Shown: positions 1 to 7,323 of the stretch, one piece after another | Layout of the letters: each line of letters starts with the position of its first letter | How positions within the stretch are numbered: position 1 is the first letter of the stretch | DNA from: CAYTZA01 sp964442365 | GTDB taxonomy: Bacteria > Patescibacteriota > Minisyncoccia > Phycocordibacterales > DAORIS01 | DNA: 15,423 nucleotides | Assembly: GCA_964442365.1 (NCBI GenBank) | Contig: CAYTZA010000012.1 | Span: 1-15,423 of the forward strand | Direction: 5' to 3' | Program-made: the position numbers and the translations under genes | Notes under the pieces: generated by a model | Seen by the model: only the letters and a program-made list of their open reading frames with translations | Databases searched by the model: none | What the model was told of the DNA's origin: nothing

Positions 1-6
1 ACATAC

Positions 7-309
7 ATGAGTACCTCACCAGAACTTGAAAGAATCAAACAGGAAATAAAACAAGATGAGATAAATCTTCAAAGAAAAGCACATGAACTACAAGCAAAAG
101 AGACTGAAGTAGTTCACAAAAAGAGTGAATATGACAGAAAACAGGCAGAAGCCGATAAAATAAGGGTTGATTTACAGAAAGCCGAAGATGAAGTTATGAA
201 ACTTAAAAATGAAATTCACGTTTTGGAACAAAAGAGAAATGAACATCAAAACAATATTCGACATTTAGAGCAAACACTGAGAGATGCAGTTCATAAAGGA
301 CAGAAATAG
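7..309 (+). CDS. small coiled-coil protein, unknown function
   Basis: A 100-residue, highly charged protein that is almost entirely predicted alpha-helical coiled coil: Glu/Lys/Gln-rich heptads run from about residue 5 to 95 with no Pro or Gly breaks until the last few residues. There is no signal peptide, membrane segment or catalytic motif, so it is probably cytoplasmic and acts by oligomerising or bridging. I do not recognise a family. The ATG at position 7 gives a natural-looking N-terminus (Met-Ser-Thr-Ser-Pro), but the two upstream codons in the window are also open, so the gene could begin outside the window. It ends 42 bases before the next gene, which has its own -10-like box, so the two are probably separate units. 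Composition alone could also fit a fragment of a longer structural protein. Confidence 0.6.
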   Translation: MSTSPELERIKQEIKQDEINLQRKAHELQAKETEVVHKKSEYDRKQAEADKIRVDLQKAEDEVMKLKNEIHVLEQKRNEHQNNIRHLEQTLRDAVHKGQK

Positions 310-338
310 ACTTCACAATAGTGGTTTGTATTTCGTGT

Positions 339-344
339 TATTAT
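339..344 (+). promoter_or_regulatory. candidate -10 box (TATTAT) for the DUF5684-like gene
   Basis: TATTAT lies 7 nt before the ATG at 352. Transcription starting 6-8 nt downstream would make the mRNA begin at the start codon. No Shine-Dalgarno is present and no clear -35 is seen. The same geometry recurs at many starts in this window. Confidence 0.45.
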
Positions 345-351
345 ATACATT

Positions 352-768
352 ATGTTTACATGTATTATCGACGGGCAGGTAGTGTCCTCTTGTGGCGGCG
401 GCTTACTCGCTTTAGTAGGAACAGCAATTATTTTGTCATATCTTATTGTCCTTGCGATGGGATTGCTGATTATTGTTTCCAATTGGAAAATATTTGTAAA
501 AGCAGGAAAGCCAGGATGGGCAGCTTTAGTGCCTGTATATAATATTGTAGTTATACTTGAAATAATCGGTAAGCCTTTGTGGTGGGTGGTGTTGTCTTTG
601 ATTCCTGGTGTACAAGTAGTTATCTTTCTTATGCTTGCATACTATATGGCAAAAGCATTTGGTAAAGGAATATTCTTTACACTTGGTATTATATTTTTGC
701 CATTTATTTTTCTACCGATTTTAGCTTTTGGGAAATCAAAATATATTTCTCATGAATCAAAAGTATAA
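352..768 (+). CDS. DUF5684-like polytopic membrane protein
   Basis: A 138-residue hydrophobic protein with about four membrane segments (approximately residues 18-42, 56-72, 75-97 and 106-126). The motif WKIFVKAGKPGWAALVPVYN (residues 45-64) followed by a K-P-x-W-W loop and a final LPFIFLPILAFG segment matches what I know of the DUF5684 family, small membrane proteins often found near signal peptidases; no biochemical function is established that I can cite. The N-terminus carries two Cys (C4, C14) before the first helix. The ATG at 352 is favoured by the -10-like box just upstream. Its end overlaps the next gene by 17 nt, so the three membrane-protein genes to 1443 probably form one transcript. 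Confidence 0.7.
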   Translation: MFTCIIDGQVVSSCGGGLLALVGTAIILSYLIVLAMGLLIIVSNWKIFVKAGKPGWAALVPVYNIVVILEIIGKPLWWVVLSLIPGVQVVIFLMLAYYMAKAFGKGIFFTLGIIFLPFIFLPILAFGKSKYISHESKV

Positions 769-934
769 AAAAATTATTGGTTTTATATTTGTTTGTGTAG
801 GGGTTTTGGCACTTATTACTCCTTTTACTCCGGGTTCTTGGCTTATATTTGTAGGACTCGAATGCATAGGTATACGTTTTATTTTTATTGAGAAAATAAA
901 AGTACTTTTAAGACAGAAATCTAGTATTTCATGA
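752..934 (+). CDS. small PGPGW-like transmembrane protein
   Basis: A 60-residue protein dominated by two hydrophobic stretches separated by TPFTPGSWLIFVGLE, which resembles the core of the PGPGW family of small bacterial transmembrane proteins (here PGSW in place of PGPGW). Function is unknown. I chose the ATG at 752 because it leaves a short basic N-terminus (Asn-Gln-Lys-Tyr-Lys-Lys) before the first helix and overlaps the upstream gene by only 17 nt; an in-frame ATG at 728 would add eight residues. The stop codon TGA overlaps the next ATG in an ATGA arrangement (931-934), typical of translational coupling. It has no promoter or Shine-Dalgarno of its own, which fits operon membership. Confidence 0.6.
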   Translation: MNQKYKKIIGFIFVCVGVLALITPFTPGSWLIFVGLECIGIRFIFIEKIKVLLRQKSSIS

Positions 935-1443
935 TATGTATCTCTAAAAAGAAATACACACTAATTGTAGTATTTATCGGGATTCTTTGTTTTGTTGTTC
1001 TAATAAATATCTATAAACCATATAAAAAAGATTTAATACAAGAAAAAAGTACTAATGAGTCTGTTGAAGAGACAATCTCAATAGAATATGTAGAAATATT
1101 GCTTGGAAAGAAGAAAATATACGCTGAAGTTGCTCGTACAAGTGAAGCTCAAGCTCTAGGTCTTGGTGGAAGAACAGAAATTTCACAAGATAGTGGTATG
1201 TTATTTGATTTTCAGAGTGATGGACGTTGGGGGATATGGATGAAAGATATGATTATACCTATTGATGTGCTTTGGCTCGATCAAAATGGAATAATTGTTG
1301 GAATAGAAAAAGATATGCGACCAGAAAGTTATCCAAAAGTGTATACGATAGAAAAGAATGCTCGTTTTGTACTCGAAATACCTGCTGGAACAATAGAAAG
1401 TACTGGTTTGGTAATCGGAGAAAAAGTTTTTATCAATTTTTAA
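931..1443 (+). CDS. membrane-anchored DUF192 family protein
   Basis: A 170-residue protein with a basic N-terminus, one membrane anchor (about residues 9-27), a polar linker (28-52) and a DUF192 domain (about 53-170). DUF192 hallmarks are visible: LGGRTEISQDSGMLFDF (residues 78-94), GIWMKDMIIPIDVLWLD (101-117), VLEIPAG (147-153) and a final V-I-G-E-K-V strand. The domain is a small beta-rich fold of unknown biochemical role, usually exported or anchored outside the membrane; that topology fits the single N-terminal helix here. It starts inside the stop codon of the preceding gene (ATGA overlap), so it is almost certainly co-translated with the PGPGW-like protein. The following 162 bases to nrdA contain no other gene that I can support. 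Confidence 0.8.
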   Translation: MICISKKKYTLIVVFIGILCFVVLINIYKPYKKDLIQEKSTNESVEETISIEYVEILLGKKKIYAEVARTSEAQALGLGGRTEISQDSGMLFDFQSDGRWGIWMKDMIIPIDVLWLDQNGIIVGIEKDMRPESYPKVYTIEKNARFVLEIPAGTIESTGLVIGEKVFINF

Positions 1444-1529
1444 TAACCGTTAGACCTTTTTATACTTACTCGGTGAACGGAATGTATTTACAGGGTCTCG
1501 GTCGCGTGCTCTAGACGTTTTTTTGAGAG

Positions 1530-1538
1530 TTATCCACA
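1530..1538 (+). promoter_or_regulatory. perfect consensus DnaA box upstream of nrdA
   Basis: TTATCCACA, the high-affinity DnaA-binding 9-mer, sits 22 bp upstream of the candidate nrdA -10 and 67 bp before the nrdA start. By reading, it is the only exact copy found in the window on either strand. In E. coli the nrdAB promoter is known to be preceded by DnaA boxes that link dNTP supply to replication, so placement here is suggestive. Binding is inferred, not shown. Confidence 0.5.
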
Positions 1539-1560
1539 GTTTTTTATGATGTTTTTTAGA

Positions 1561-1566
1561 TACAAT
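1561..1566 (+). promoter_or_regulatory. candidate -10 box (TACAAT) for nrdA
   Basis: TACAAT lies 39 nt before the nrdA ATG, giving an untranslated leader of roughly 30 nt, unlike the near-leaderless promoters elsewhere. It is embedded in a short inverted repeat AGATA-CAATT-TATCT. No convincing -35 or Shine-Dalgarno is seen. Confidence 0.35.
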
Positions 1567-1605
1567 TTATCTCAGCAACTTTAGTAGATAACGATTTGTG
1601 CTTGT

Positions 1606-4224
1606 ATGGATATGCATATTACCAAACGCGATGGAACGCGAGAATCTTTTAATGCCGATCAAATCAATCGTTCGATTGAACGTGCCTGCAAAGGTCTGAC
1701 AGACCCTATCGCAATGGTTACACAGATCGCTACTGACACTCGACTTACATTGTACGATGGTATAACAACAGAAGAGATGGACATGGCTACTATAAGTGCC
1801 GCTGTTCAAAATATTCAGCATGATATCGAGTACGACAAAGTAGCAGTACGACTCCTTTTGAAGACTATTTATAGAGGTGTTATCGGTGAATATGATAAAG
1901 ATAGTTCTGAGGATCTAAAAAAACAACATCGAAATGCTTTTATTCGTTTTATTAAAGATGGTGTTAAAGAAAATCGTCTTGATAAACAAATGGAAGAGAA
2001 ATTTGATCTAGAAGAACTCTCTCACGCTCTTCGTCTTGATCGTGATGAACTTTTTCAATATGCAGGATTGTCTAGTCTCATGAATCGTTACGGTTTGAAA
2101 GACAATAATCAAAAATCTCGCGAAACACCACAGATGTTTTTTATGCGTATTGCTATGGGACTTTCATATAACGAAGAAAATCCTACTGCATGGGCAAAAA
2201 AATTCTACAATAAAATGTCGAAGCTAGAATATGTAGCTGGAGGTTCAACAAATATTGGAGCGGGAACAACTCGACCGGCACTTTCAAATTGTTTTCTTTT
2301 GGAGATTCAAGATGATATGGGACATATTGCAAAATCTGTTGCTGATGTCATGCTTCTCTCGAAAGGTTCAGGAGGTATTGGAGCTTCAATCACAAAGTTA
2401 CGTGCTGCAGGATCTCCTCTTGGGGCAAGTAACGGCACATCTACAGGTCCGACACCTTTTGCAAAAATTATAGACACTGCTATCCGTGCTATTCAGCGTG
2501 GTGGAAAGAAAAAAGGAGCACTTTGTTTTTACATGGAAACATGGCACTTAGACTTCCCAGAATTTCTTGATTGGAAACACAATGCCGGTGACGATTATAT
2601 GCGTATGCGTACTGCCAATACCGCTGCTTTTATTTCGGATGAATTTATGAAGAGAGTGAAAGCGGGTGAAGAGTGGTATATGTTTGATCCAAAAGAAACC
2701 CCAGACCTCAACGAACTCTATGGAAAAGCTTTTAGTAAACGCTATGCAGAGTATGTAGATATGGCTGATGCTGGAAAGCTTAGAACATTTAAAAAACAGC
2801 CAGCTAGCGAGCTATTTCGACAAATGTTAGTTATGTTGCAAACAACTTCTCATCCATGGCTTACATGGAAGGACTCTATAAATCTTCGTGCGCTCAACAA
2901 CAATACAGGCACTATTCATATGTCTAATCTCTGTACAGAAATCTGTCTTCCTCAGGATAAAGACAATATAGCTGTATGTAACTTAGCGTCTCTTAACCTT
3001 GCTGCTCATATTCAAAACAAAGAAGTACAATGGTCTAGACTTGAAGAAAGTGTTCGTTTGGCTATTAGACAGTTGGATAACCTTATTGATATTAACGATC
3101 TTCCTATACCAGAAGCAAGAAAGAGTGATAAAGAAAACAGAGCAATTGGTCTTGGTGTGATGGGATTTTCAGATGCCATAGAACAACTTGGTATGTCTTA
3201 TGACTCTGTTCATGCTTGGGATTTTGCTGATAGAATTTTCGAATTTGTAAGTTATATGGCTATCGATGAAAGTGCTAATCTAGCAGCTATTCGTGGTTCA
3301 TATACAAATTTTAAAGGATCTCGTTGGTCAAAAGGGCAGGTACCGATCGATACACTAAGTGTACTCGAAGAAGATCGTGGTGCAGCTCTCACTGTTGTTA
3401 AAGAGAGTCGTCATCGTGGTCTAAACTGGGATGCTTTGCGAGAAAAAGTACGAAAAGGTATGCGCAATGCAACTCTCATGGCAGTAGCACCAAATGCAAA
3501 TATTGGATTGGTAGCGGCGACAACTCCAGGAATAGATCCTCGCTTCGCTCAAGTATTTTCACGAAATAAGATTTCAGGAAAATATATGGATCTAAATCAC
3601 AATCTTGTGAAAGATCTTAAGAATATGAATATTTGGGAAGAGGTGCGCGCTGATATTATTGAAAAGCAAGGAGATATATCAGAGATTCCTGCTATTCCAC
3701 AACATCTTAAAGATGTATATAAAACATCATTTACGACTTCACCACATGCTTATATAGAAGTTGCTGCTCGTGCACAAAAATGGGTAGACCAAGCACTATC
3801 ACGTAATATGTATCTTGAAACTCGTGATATAGATGAAACAATGAACATATACATGAGTGCATGGGAGAAAGGTCTTAAGAGTACTTATTATCTTCACATG
3901 AAGCCTCGACATACTGCAGAACAGAGTACAGTGCGAGTAAATAAAGCTGAACAAATGGGACGCAGAGGTTTTGCCGCAATAACTACTAAAGCAAAAGCTG
4001 TTGATGTAGGTTTTGCTGCGCCACTTCAAAAGACTATAGATCTTCCTATTCAAACACCATTTGTTGTAGAAAGACAGGAGCCTGTTACTGTGGCTAAAGC
4101 ATCACCAAAAGTTGCTCCACGAGAGATGGTTATGGATAGTGAAGAGAAGCCTGTATTAAACAAAGCTGGACAAGTGTGTCCTATAGATCCAGCAGAAAGA
4201 GCACAGTGTGACGCATGTCAGTAA
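1606..4224 (+). CDS. nrdA: class I ribonucleoside-diphosphate reductase, alpha subunit
   Basis: The 872-residue catalytic subunit that reduces ribonucleoside diphosphates to deoxy forms, using a radical delivered by NrdB. An ATP-cone allosteric domain occupies about residues 1-95 (ITKRDGTRESFNADQINRSI). The key residues follow E. coli NrdA closely: redox pair C229 and C458, and the radical-site set N441, C443, E445 in SNLCTEICLP. The adjacent tyrosines Y761-Y762 in STYYLHMKPR match the radical-transfer pair. A flexible tail of about 90 residues ends in CDACQ, with C868 and C871 as the shuttle cysteines that re-reduce the active site. An in-frame ATG at 1612 is an alternative start. The nrdB start lies 31 nt after the stop, so the two are likely co-transcribed. 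Nothing appears truncated. Confidence 0.96.
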   Translation: MDMHITKRDGTRESFNADQINRSIERACKGLTDPIAMVTQIATDTRLTLYDGITTEEMDMATISAAVQNIQHDIEYDKVAVRLLLKTIYRGVIGEYDKDSSEDLKKQHRNAFIRFIKDGVKENRLDKQMEEKFDLEELSHALRLDRDELFQYAGLSSLMNRYGLKDNNQKSRETPQMFFMRIAMGLSYNEENPTAWAKKFYNKMSKLEYVAGGSTNIGAGTTRPALSNCFLLEIQDDMGHIAKSVADVMLLSKGSGGIGASITKLRAAGSPLGASNGTSTGPTPFAKIIDTAIRAIQRGGKKKGALCFYMETWHLDFPEFLDWKHNAGDDYMRMRTANTAAFISDEFMKRVKAGEEWYMFDPKETPDLNELYGKAFSKRYAEYVDMADAGKLRTFKKQPASELFRQMLVMLQTTSHPWLTWKDSINLRALNNNTGTIHMSNLCTEICLPQDKDNIAVCNLASLNLAAHIQNKEVQWSRLEESVRLAIRQLDNLIDINDLPIPEARKSDKENRAIGLGVMGFSDAIEQLGMSYDSVHAWDFADRIFEFVSYMAIDESANLAAIRGSYTNFKGSRWSKGQVPIDTLSVLEEDRGAALTVVKESRHRGLNWDALREKVRKGMRNATLMAVAPNANIGLVAATTPGIDPRFAQVFSRNKISGKYMDLNHNLVKDLKNMNIWEEVRADIIEKQGDISEIPAIPQHLKDVYKTSFTTSPHAYIEVAARAQKWVDQALSRNMYLETRDIDETMNIYMSAWEKGLKSTYYLHMKPRHTAEQSTVRVNKAEQMGRRGFAAITTKAKAVDVGFAAPLQKTIDLPIQTPFVVERQEPVTVAKASPKVAPREMVMDSEEKPVLNKAGQVCPIDPAERAQCDACQ

Positions 4225-4255
4225 TTTGTTATTAATCCTTAACCCAGAACTATAT

Positions 4256-5290
4256 ATGGCACTTATCGGAAAAGCATCACCAGAAGATACAAATTTGCAT
4301 CCTATTCATTATCAGTGGGCTTATGATCTGTATAATCAAGCAGTAAGAAATACATGGTTTCCTCATGAGATTGCTTTGAAAGAGGATATTGAAGATTGGG
4401 AAAAAATGACCGATGACGAAAGACATGCGGTTAAATTTTTGATGGCCTTTTTTAATCCAGCAGAATTGATAGTTAATCGTTCTATTGCTCTTGGTATATA
4501 TCCGTATCTTAAATCTCCAGAGTGTCATCTTTATCTTGCAAAACAAATGTGGGAAGAGGCTAATCACTGTGTAGCTTTTGAATATGTTCTTCAAACTTTT
4601 CCTTTTGATAGAGAAACTATATTTAATATTCATTTGGAAGTTCCTTCTATGAGAGCAAAGGAAGAATATATCAACAAGTATATGCGTCGCATGACTGAAG
4701 AATCTCTTGATATTACAACTACTGAAGGAAAAAAAGATTTCATTAGAAATCTAGTTGCTACAAATATTGTCATGGAAGGTATCTGGTTCTATTCTGGTTT
4801 TATGGTTGCTCTTTCTTTCCGTCAAAGAAATCAACTTAGAAACTTTGGTTCTATGATTAACTGGGTTATCCGTGATGAATCACTACATCTTAAATTTGGT
4901 ATGAATCTCGTGCATAGTATTCTTGAAGAAAATCAGGAATTGCTTACTGAAGAATTTGCAAATGAGATTAAACAGATTGTTACTGAGGGTGTTGACCTTG
5001 AAACGGAATACAATAAAGATCTTTTTCCACATGGTATTCTTGGTTTGAACGCTGATTATGTAAATCAGTATGTACAGTATGTAGCCGACAGACGCCTTGA
5101 AGAACTTGGTTTGACTAAACATTATAACGCCACAAATCCTGCTAAATGGATGAGTACTGCAACTGATGTCTTTGAGCTTGTGAACTTTTTTGAAGCACAA
5201 AATACGAGTTATGAGGTAGACGGCAAAGCTCATGGAGCCAAAAAGACAGAAGTAAAATCTGCACCCGTAGAAGTTGGTAGTGGGGAATAA
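4256..5290 (+). CDS. nrdB: ribonucleotide reductase beta subunit, probable subclass Ic (tyrosine-less, Mn/Fe type)
   Basis: The 344-residue metal-carrying subunit that generates the oxidant for NrdA. The six ligands are E70, E101, H104, E174, E208 and H211 (in PAELIVN, EEANH, VMEGIW and RDESLH). The first ligand is Glu where E. coli has Asp84, and the position four after the first His, Tyr122 in E. coli, is F108. These two changes define subclass Ic. Ligand spacings (31, 3, 70, 34, 3) equal those of the C. trachomatis protein as I remember its numbering (E89, E120, H123, E193, E227, H230, with F127). W34, D207 and a C-terminal Tyr in NTSYEV are candidate electron-relay residues. I chose the ATG at 4256 because residues before it are atypical; an in-frame ATG at 4208 overlaps nrdA. 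No clear -10 or Shine-Dalgarno precedes it. Confidence 0.95.
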   Translation: MALIGKASPEDTNLHPIHYQWAYDLYNQAVRNTWFPHEIALKEDIEDWEKMTDDERHAVKFLMAFFNPAELIVNRSIALGIYPYLKSPECHLYLAKQMWEEANHCVAFEYVLQTFPFDRETIFNIHLEVPSMRAKEEYINKYMRRMTEESLDITTTEGKKDFIRNLVATNIVMEGIWFYSGFMVALSFRQRNQLRNFGSMINWVIRDESLHLKFGMNLVHSILEENQELLTEEFANEIKQIVTEGVDLETEYNKDLFPHGILGLNADYVNQYVQYVADRRLEELGLTKHYNATNPAKWMSTATDVFELVNFFEAQNTSYEVDGKAHGAKKTEVKSAPVEVGSGE

Positions 5291-5326
5291 TAAAAAATCT
5301 CACACCTTTCTGATATACTGGGTATA

Positions 5327-5332
5327 TATAAT
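5327..5332 (+). promoter_or_regulatory. candidate -10 box (TATAAT) for gap
   Basis: Exact TATAAT, 14 nt before the gap start, predicting a leader of about 7 nt. A second candidate, the extended TGATATACT at 5311-5319, lies just upstream. There is no Shine-Dalgarno before the ATG at 5347. Confidence 0.45.
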
Positions 5333-5346
5333 TACAGAAAATATAT

Positions 5347-6375
5347 ATGAAACCAATACGCGTAGCTATAAATGGTGCAGGTAGAATAGGTAGAGCTTTT
5401 ATAAAAGTCGCAAAAGAACGTCCAGAAATTGAAGTGGTGGCGATTAACGACCTAGGTTCAATAGACAACATAGCATATCTCCTAAAATACGACACAGCAT
5501 ATGGTGTCAGTAGTTTCGATGTTAGTGTATCTAGTGATAAAAAAACACTTATAGTAGATGGAAAAAAGATTGCATACGTATCAGAAAAAGAGCCATCACT
5601 TTTACCATGGAAAGAAAATGATATAGACGTTGTAGTTGAATCGACAGGATTTTTTACTAGTTACGAAAAAGCAAAAGCACATATCGATGCTGGAGCTAAA
5701 AAGGTAGTAATCACTGCTCCTGTTAAAGATGAGCCAACTGGGGATATAAAAGGTGGTACATGTCTTTTGGGTATTAACGAACAAGCTATCTCTGGTTTTG
5801 ATATAACTTCAAATGCTTCTTGTACAACAAATGCTGGTTCTCCAGTTATTGCTATTTTAAATGAAACTATAGGTATAGAAAAAGCGGTACTTAGTACAGT
5901 ACATGGATATACAGCTAGTCAGGGTATTGTTGATGGTCCAAATAAGAAAGATTTTAGAGAGGGTCGTGCAGCTGCTCAAAATATTGTGCCGTCTTCGACT
6001 GGTGCTGCTATTGCGGTTACAAAAGTTATTCCAGATCTTGAGAATAAATTTGATGGTATATCAATTCGTGTTCCTGTTGTCGTTGGTTCTATTGTAGATG
6101 TTACTTTTATTGCTAAACGTCCTACTACAAAAGATGAAGTTAATTCTATTTTGAAAAAAGCTTCTCAAGAAAAACGTTGGTCAAAATCTTTTTCTGTTAC
6201 TGAAGAACAGTTAGTGTCTTCTGATATTGTTGGTAGTCCATTTGCATCTATTGCTGATTTAGCATTTACTCGCGTTGTCGACGGTACTCTTGTTAAAGTC
6301 TTGGCGTGGTATGACAACGAAATGGGATATACGCACACGCTCGTAGAACACGTTATATTGGCGGGGAGTAAATAA
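5347..6375 (+). CDS. gap: glyceraldehyde-3-phosphate dehydrogenase
   Basis: The 342-residue phosphorylating GAPDH converts glyceraldehyde-3-phosphate, NAD+ and phosphate to 1,3-bisphosphoglycerate in lower glycolysis. The Rossmann motif INGAGRIGRAF is at residues 8-18, and the aspartate in AINDLGS favours NAD over NADP. The catalytic nucleophile is C159 in SNASCTTNA, paired with H186 in STVHGYT. The conserved segment EGRAAAQNIVPSSTGAA and the C-terminal WYDNEMGYTHTLV are present. Length is normal. The residues after SCTTN read AGSP rather than the common CLAP, so the usual second cysteine is missing, as in some other GAPDHs. It has its own candidate promoter and is followed by a terminator oriented for the opposite strand. 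Confidence 0.97.
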   Translation: MKPIRVAINGAGRIGRAFIKVAKERPEIEVVAINDLGSIDNIAYLLKYDTAYGVSSFDVSVSSDKKTLIVDGKKIAYVSEKEPSLLPWKENDIDVVVESTGFFTSYEKAKAHIDAGAKKVVITAPVKDEPTGDIKGGTCLLGINEQAISGFDITSNASCTTNAGSPVIAILNETIGIEKAVLSTVHGYTASQGIVDGPNKKDFREGRAAAQNIVPSSTGAAIAVTKVIPDLENKFDGISIRVPVVVGSIVDVTFIAKRPTTKDEVNSILKKASQEKRWSKSFSVTEEQLVSSDIVGSPFASIADLAFTRVVDGTLVKVLAWYDNEMGYTHTLVEHVILAGSK

Positions 6376-6400
6376 AAAAACACCGTCTTTTGGACGATGT
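6374..6400 (-). terminator. intrinsic terminator of the small minus-strand membrane gene
   Basis: Read on the minus strand, ACATCGTC-CAAAA-GACGGTGT forms an 8-bp stem with one G-U wobble and is followed by an unbroken run of T. On the plus strand the same stem has a C-A mismatch and no T tract follows, so it is directed at the gene ending at 6448. Confidence 0.65.
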
Positions 6401-6447
6401 AGTGTGAGCTAGGGTGGTGTGGGTATTTGATAGAGAGATGGTGAATT

Positions 6448-6747
6448 TTAGAAGTCACGATCACTTCGTCTTTGCGACAAGAACGCGGACATCTCTGTTG
6501 TCTTTTCCCGTTCAGCTTCGATAGTGTTCGATATGGACATGTATCTGTAAATACAGAAACAAAGACTAAAGAAAAGAGACACAGATATGATCATTGTTAC
6601 AAATAGTACGGGGTATTTCCCAGTAAAAAGAAGTGCTGTGTTTAGCACAAGAAATGCTGCCGAAAGAATCAAGGAAACTCCAAGCATAAAAAAGTACTTT
6701 CTTCTGAGATTTTGTAGCTTTTCTGCTTCTGTAAGTTTCATCAGCAT
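6448..6747 (-). CDS. small two-helix membrane protein, unknown function
   Basis: A 99-residue protein with a short charged N-terminus (residues 1-18, Lys/Arg/Glu-rich), two membrane helices (about 19-41 and 46-68) joined by a tight Gly-Lys-Tyr-Pro turn, and a charged C-terminal tail (69-99). The basic residues flanking both helices predict both termini in the cytoplasm. I do not recognise a family. Support for it being a real gene comes from a strong AAGGAG ribosome-binding site six bases before the start and a minus-strand terminator about 50 bases after the stop. It is the only gene here with a canonical Shine-Dalgarno. It runs opposite to gap and diverges from the peroxiredoxin gene; a plus-strand ORF over the same bases is less credible. 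A second in-frame Met lies two codons in. Confidence 0.65.
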   Translation of the reverse strand: MLMKLTEAEKLQNLRRKYFFMLGVSLILSAAFLVLNTALLFTGKYPVLFVTMIISVSLFFSLCFCIYRYMSISNTIEAEREKTTEMSAFLSQRRSDRDF

Positions 6748-6753
6748 GGTCAG

Positions 6754-6759
6754 CTCCTT
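6754..6759 (-). promoter_or_regulatory. canonical Shine-Dalgarno (AAGGAG)
   Basis: AAGGAG on the minus strand with a 6-nt spacer to the ATG at 6747. It decides the start of the small membrane protein and shows that SD-led initiation probably operates in this organism. Two AT-rich TAAAAT hexamers at 6799-6810 on the minus strand are possible -10 boxes, giving a leader of about 45 nt. Confidence 0.65.
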
Positions 6760-6835
6760 GTGGGTTGTTAGAGGTGCTTCTTTGCATAGATTAGTACGAT
6801 TTTAATTTTATGTCTATCAGGTAGGTAAAAAGTGA

Positions 6836-6841
6836 TAGAAT
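6836..6841 (+). promoter_or_regulatory. candidate -10 box (TAGAAT) for the peroxiredoxin gene
   Basis: TAGAAT ends 6 nt before the ATG at 6848, predicting a leaderless or nearly leaderless transcript. No Shine-Dalgarno is visible. Confidence 0.5.
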
Positions 6842-6847
6842 ACTTAT

Positions 6848-7321
6848 ATGTCAGAATTATCTATAGGAAATAAAGCCCCAGATTTTACTTTATCAGATCA
6901 AGACGGGAAGACACAGACGCTCTCAGATTATAAAGGTTCATGGGTATTGATATATTTTTATCCAAAAGACGATACACCTGGTTGTACCAAAGAAGCATGT
7001 GCTATCGGAGCAAACTTTCCAGCATTTGAGAAATTGAAGGTTGTTGTGCTTGGTATTAGTACTGATTCAATAAAGAGTCATAAAAAGTTTGCTGATAAAT
7101 ATAAACTACCTTTTACACTTTTATCTGATGAACAAAAAGAAATAGTAAATCTCTATGGGGTATGGGGAAAGAAGAAATTTATGGGTAGAGAATATATGGG
7201 TACAAATCGCAGCTCTTTTCTTGTAGATCCAAAAGGTATTATTGCTAAGGTGTATGAGAAAGTGACACCTGATACACATGCTGAAGAAGTTTTAGAAGAT
7301 ATCAAAAATCTCAGTCTTTAA
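6848..7321 (+). CDS. bcp: thioredoxin-dependent peroxiredoxin, Bcp/PrxQ type
   Basis: A 157-residue cytoplasmic peroxidase that reduces hydrogen peroxide and organic hydroperoxides, being recycled by a thioredoxin-like reductant. The family core YPKDDTPGCTKEAC contains the peroxidatic C46 (in the PxxxTPGC context) and the resolving C51 five residues later, the atypical two-Cys arrangement of the E. coli Bcp group. N-terminal GNKAPDFTLSDQDG and the later TNRSSFLVDPKG strand, with its conserved Arg, are also typical. Length is standard for the family. It is transcribed from its own candidate -10 box, divergently from the small membrane gene. Two bases after its stop codon the sequence runs into a 100-N gap, so any terminator or downstream partner is not visible. 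Sulfhydryl chemistry is family knowledge, not shown here. Confidence 0.93.
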   Translation: MSELSIGNKAPDFTLSDQDGKTQTLSDYKGSWVLIYFYPKDDTPGCTKEACAIGANFPAFEKLKVVVLGISTDSIKSHKKFADKYKLPFTLLSDEQKEIVNLYGVWGKKKFMGREYMGTNRSSFLVDPKGIIAKVYEKVTPDTHAEEVLEDIKNLSL

Positions 7322-7323
7322 AA

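Noticed and set aside
1272..1514. Plus-strand ORF of 80 residues overlapping the DUF192 gene
   Set aside because: Its translation is an out-of-frame shadow of the DUF192 gene and the part beyond 1443 has no start or family signature.
1530..1538. The DnaA box as part of a replication origin
   Set aside because: Only one box was found, and there is no dnaA, dnaN or AT-rich unwinding region nearby; a promoter role is more likely.
1444..1605. NrdR-type repressor boxes upstream of nrdA
   Set aside because: I looked for the AC-rich palindrome with a TATA-like centre and found nothing close; only the DnaA box and a short inverted repeat are seen.
4208..4255. Upstream start for nrdB overlapping nrdA
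   Set aside because: The extra 16 residues are unlike R2 N-termini; the sequence from 4256 begins in the usual way.
6587..6805. Plus-strand ORF of 72 residues opposite the small membrane protein gene
   Set aside because: The minus-strand frame has two clear membrane helices, an AAGGAG site and a terminator, while the plus-strand translation has no recognisable feature and no start signal.
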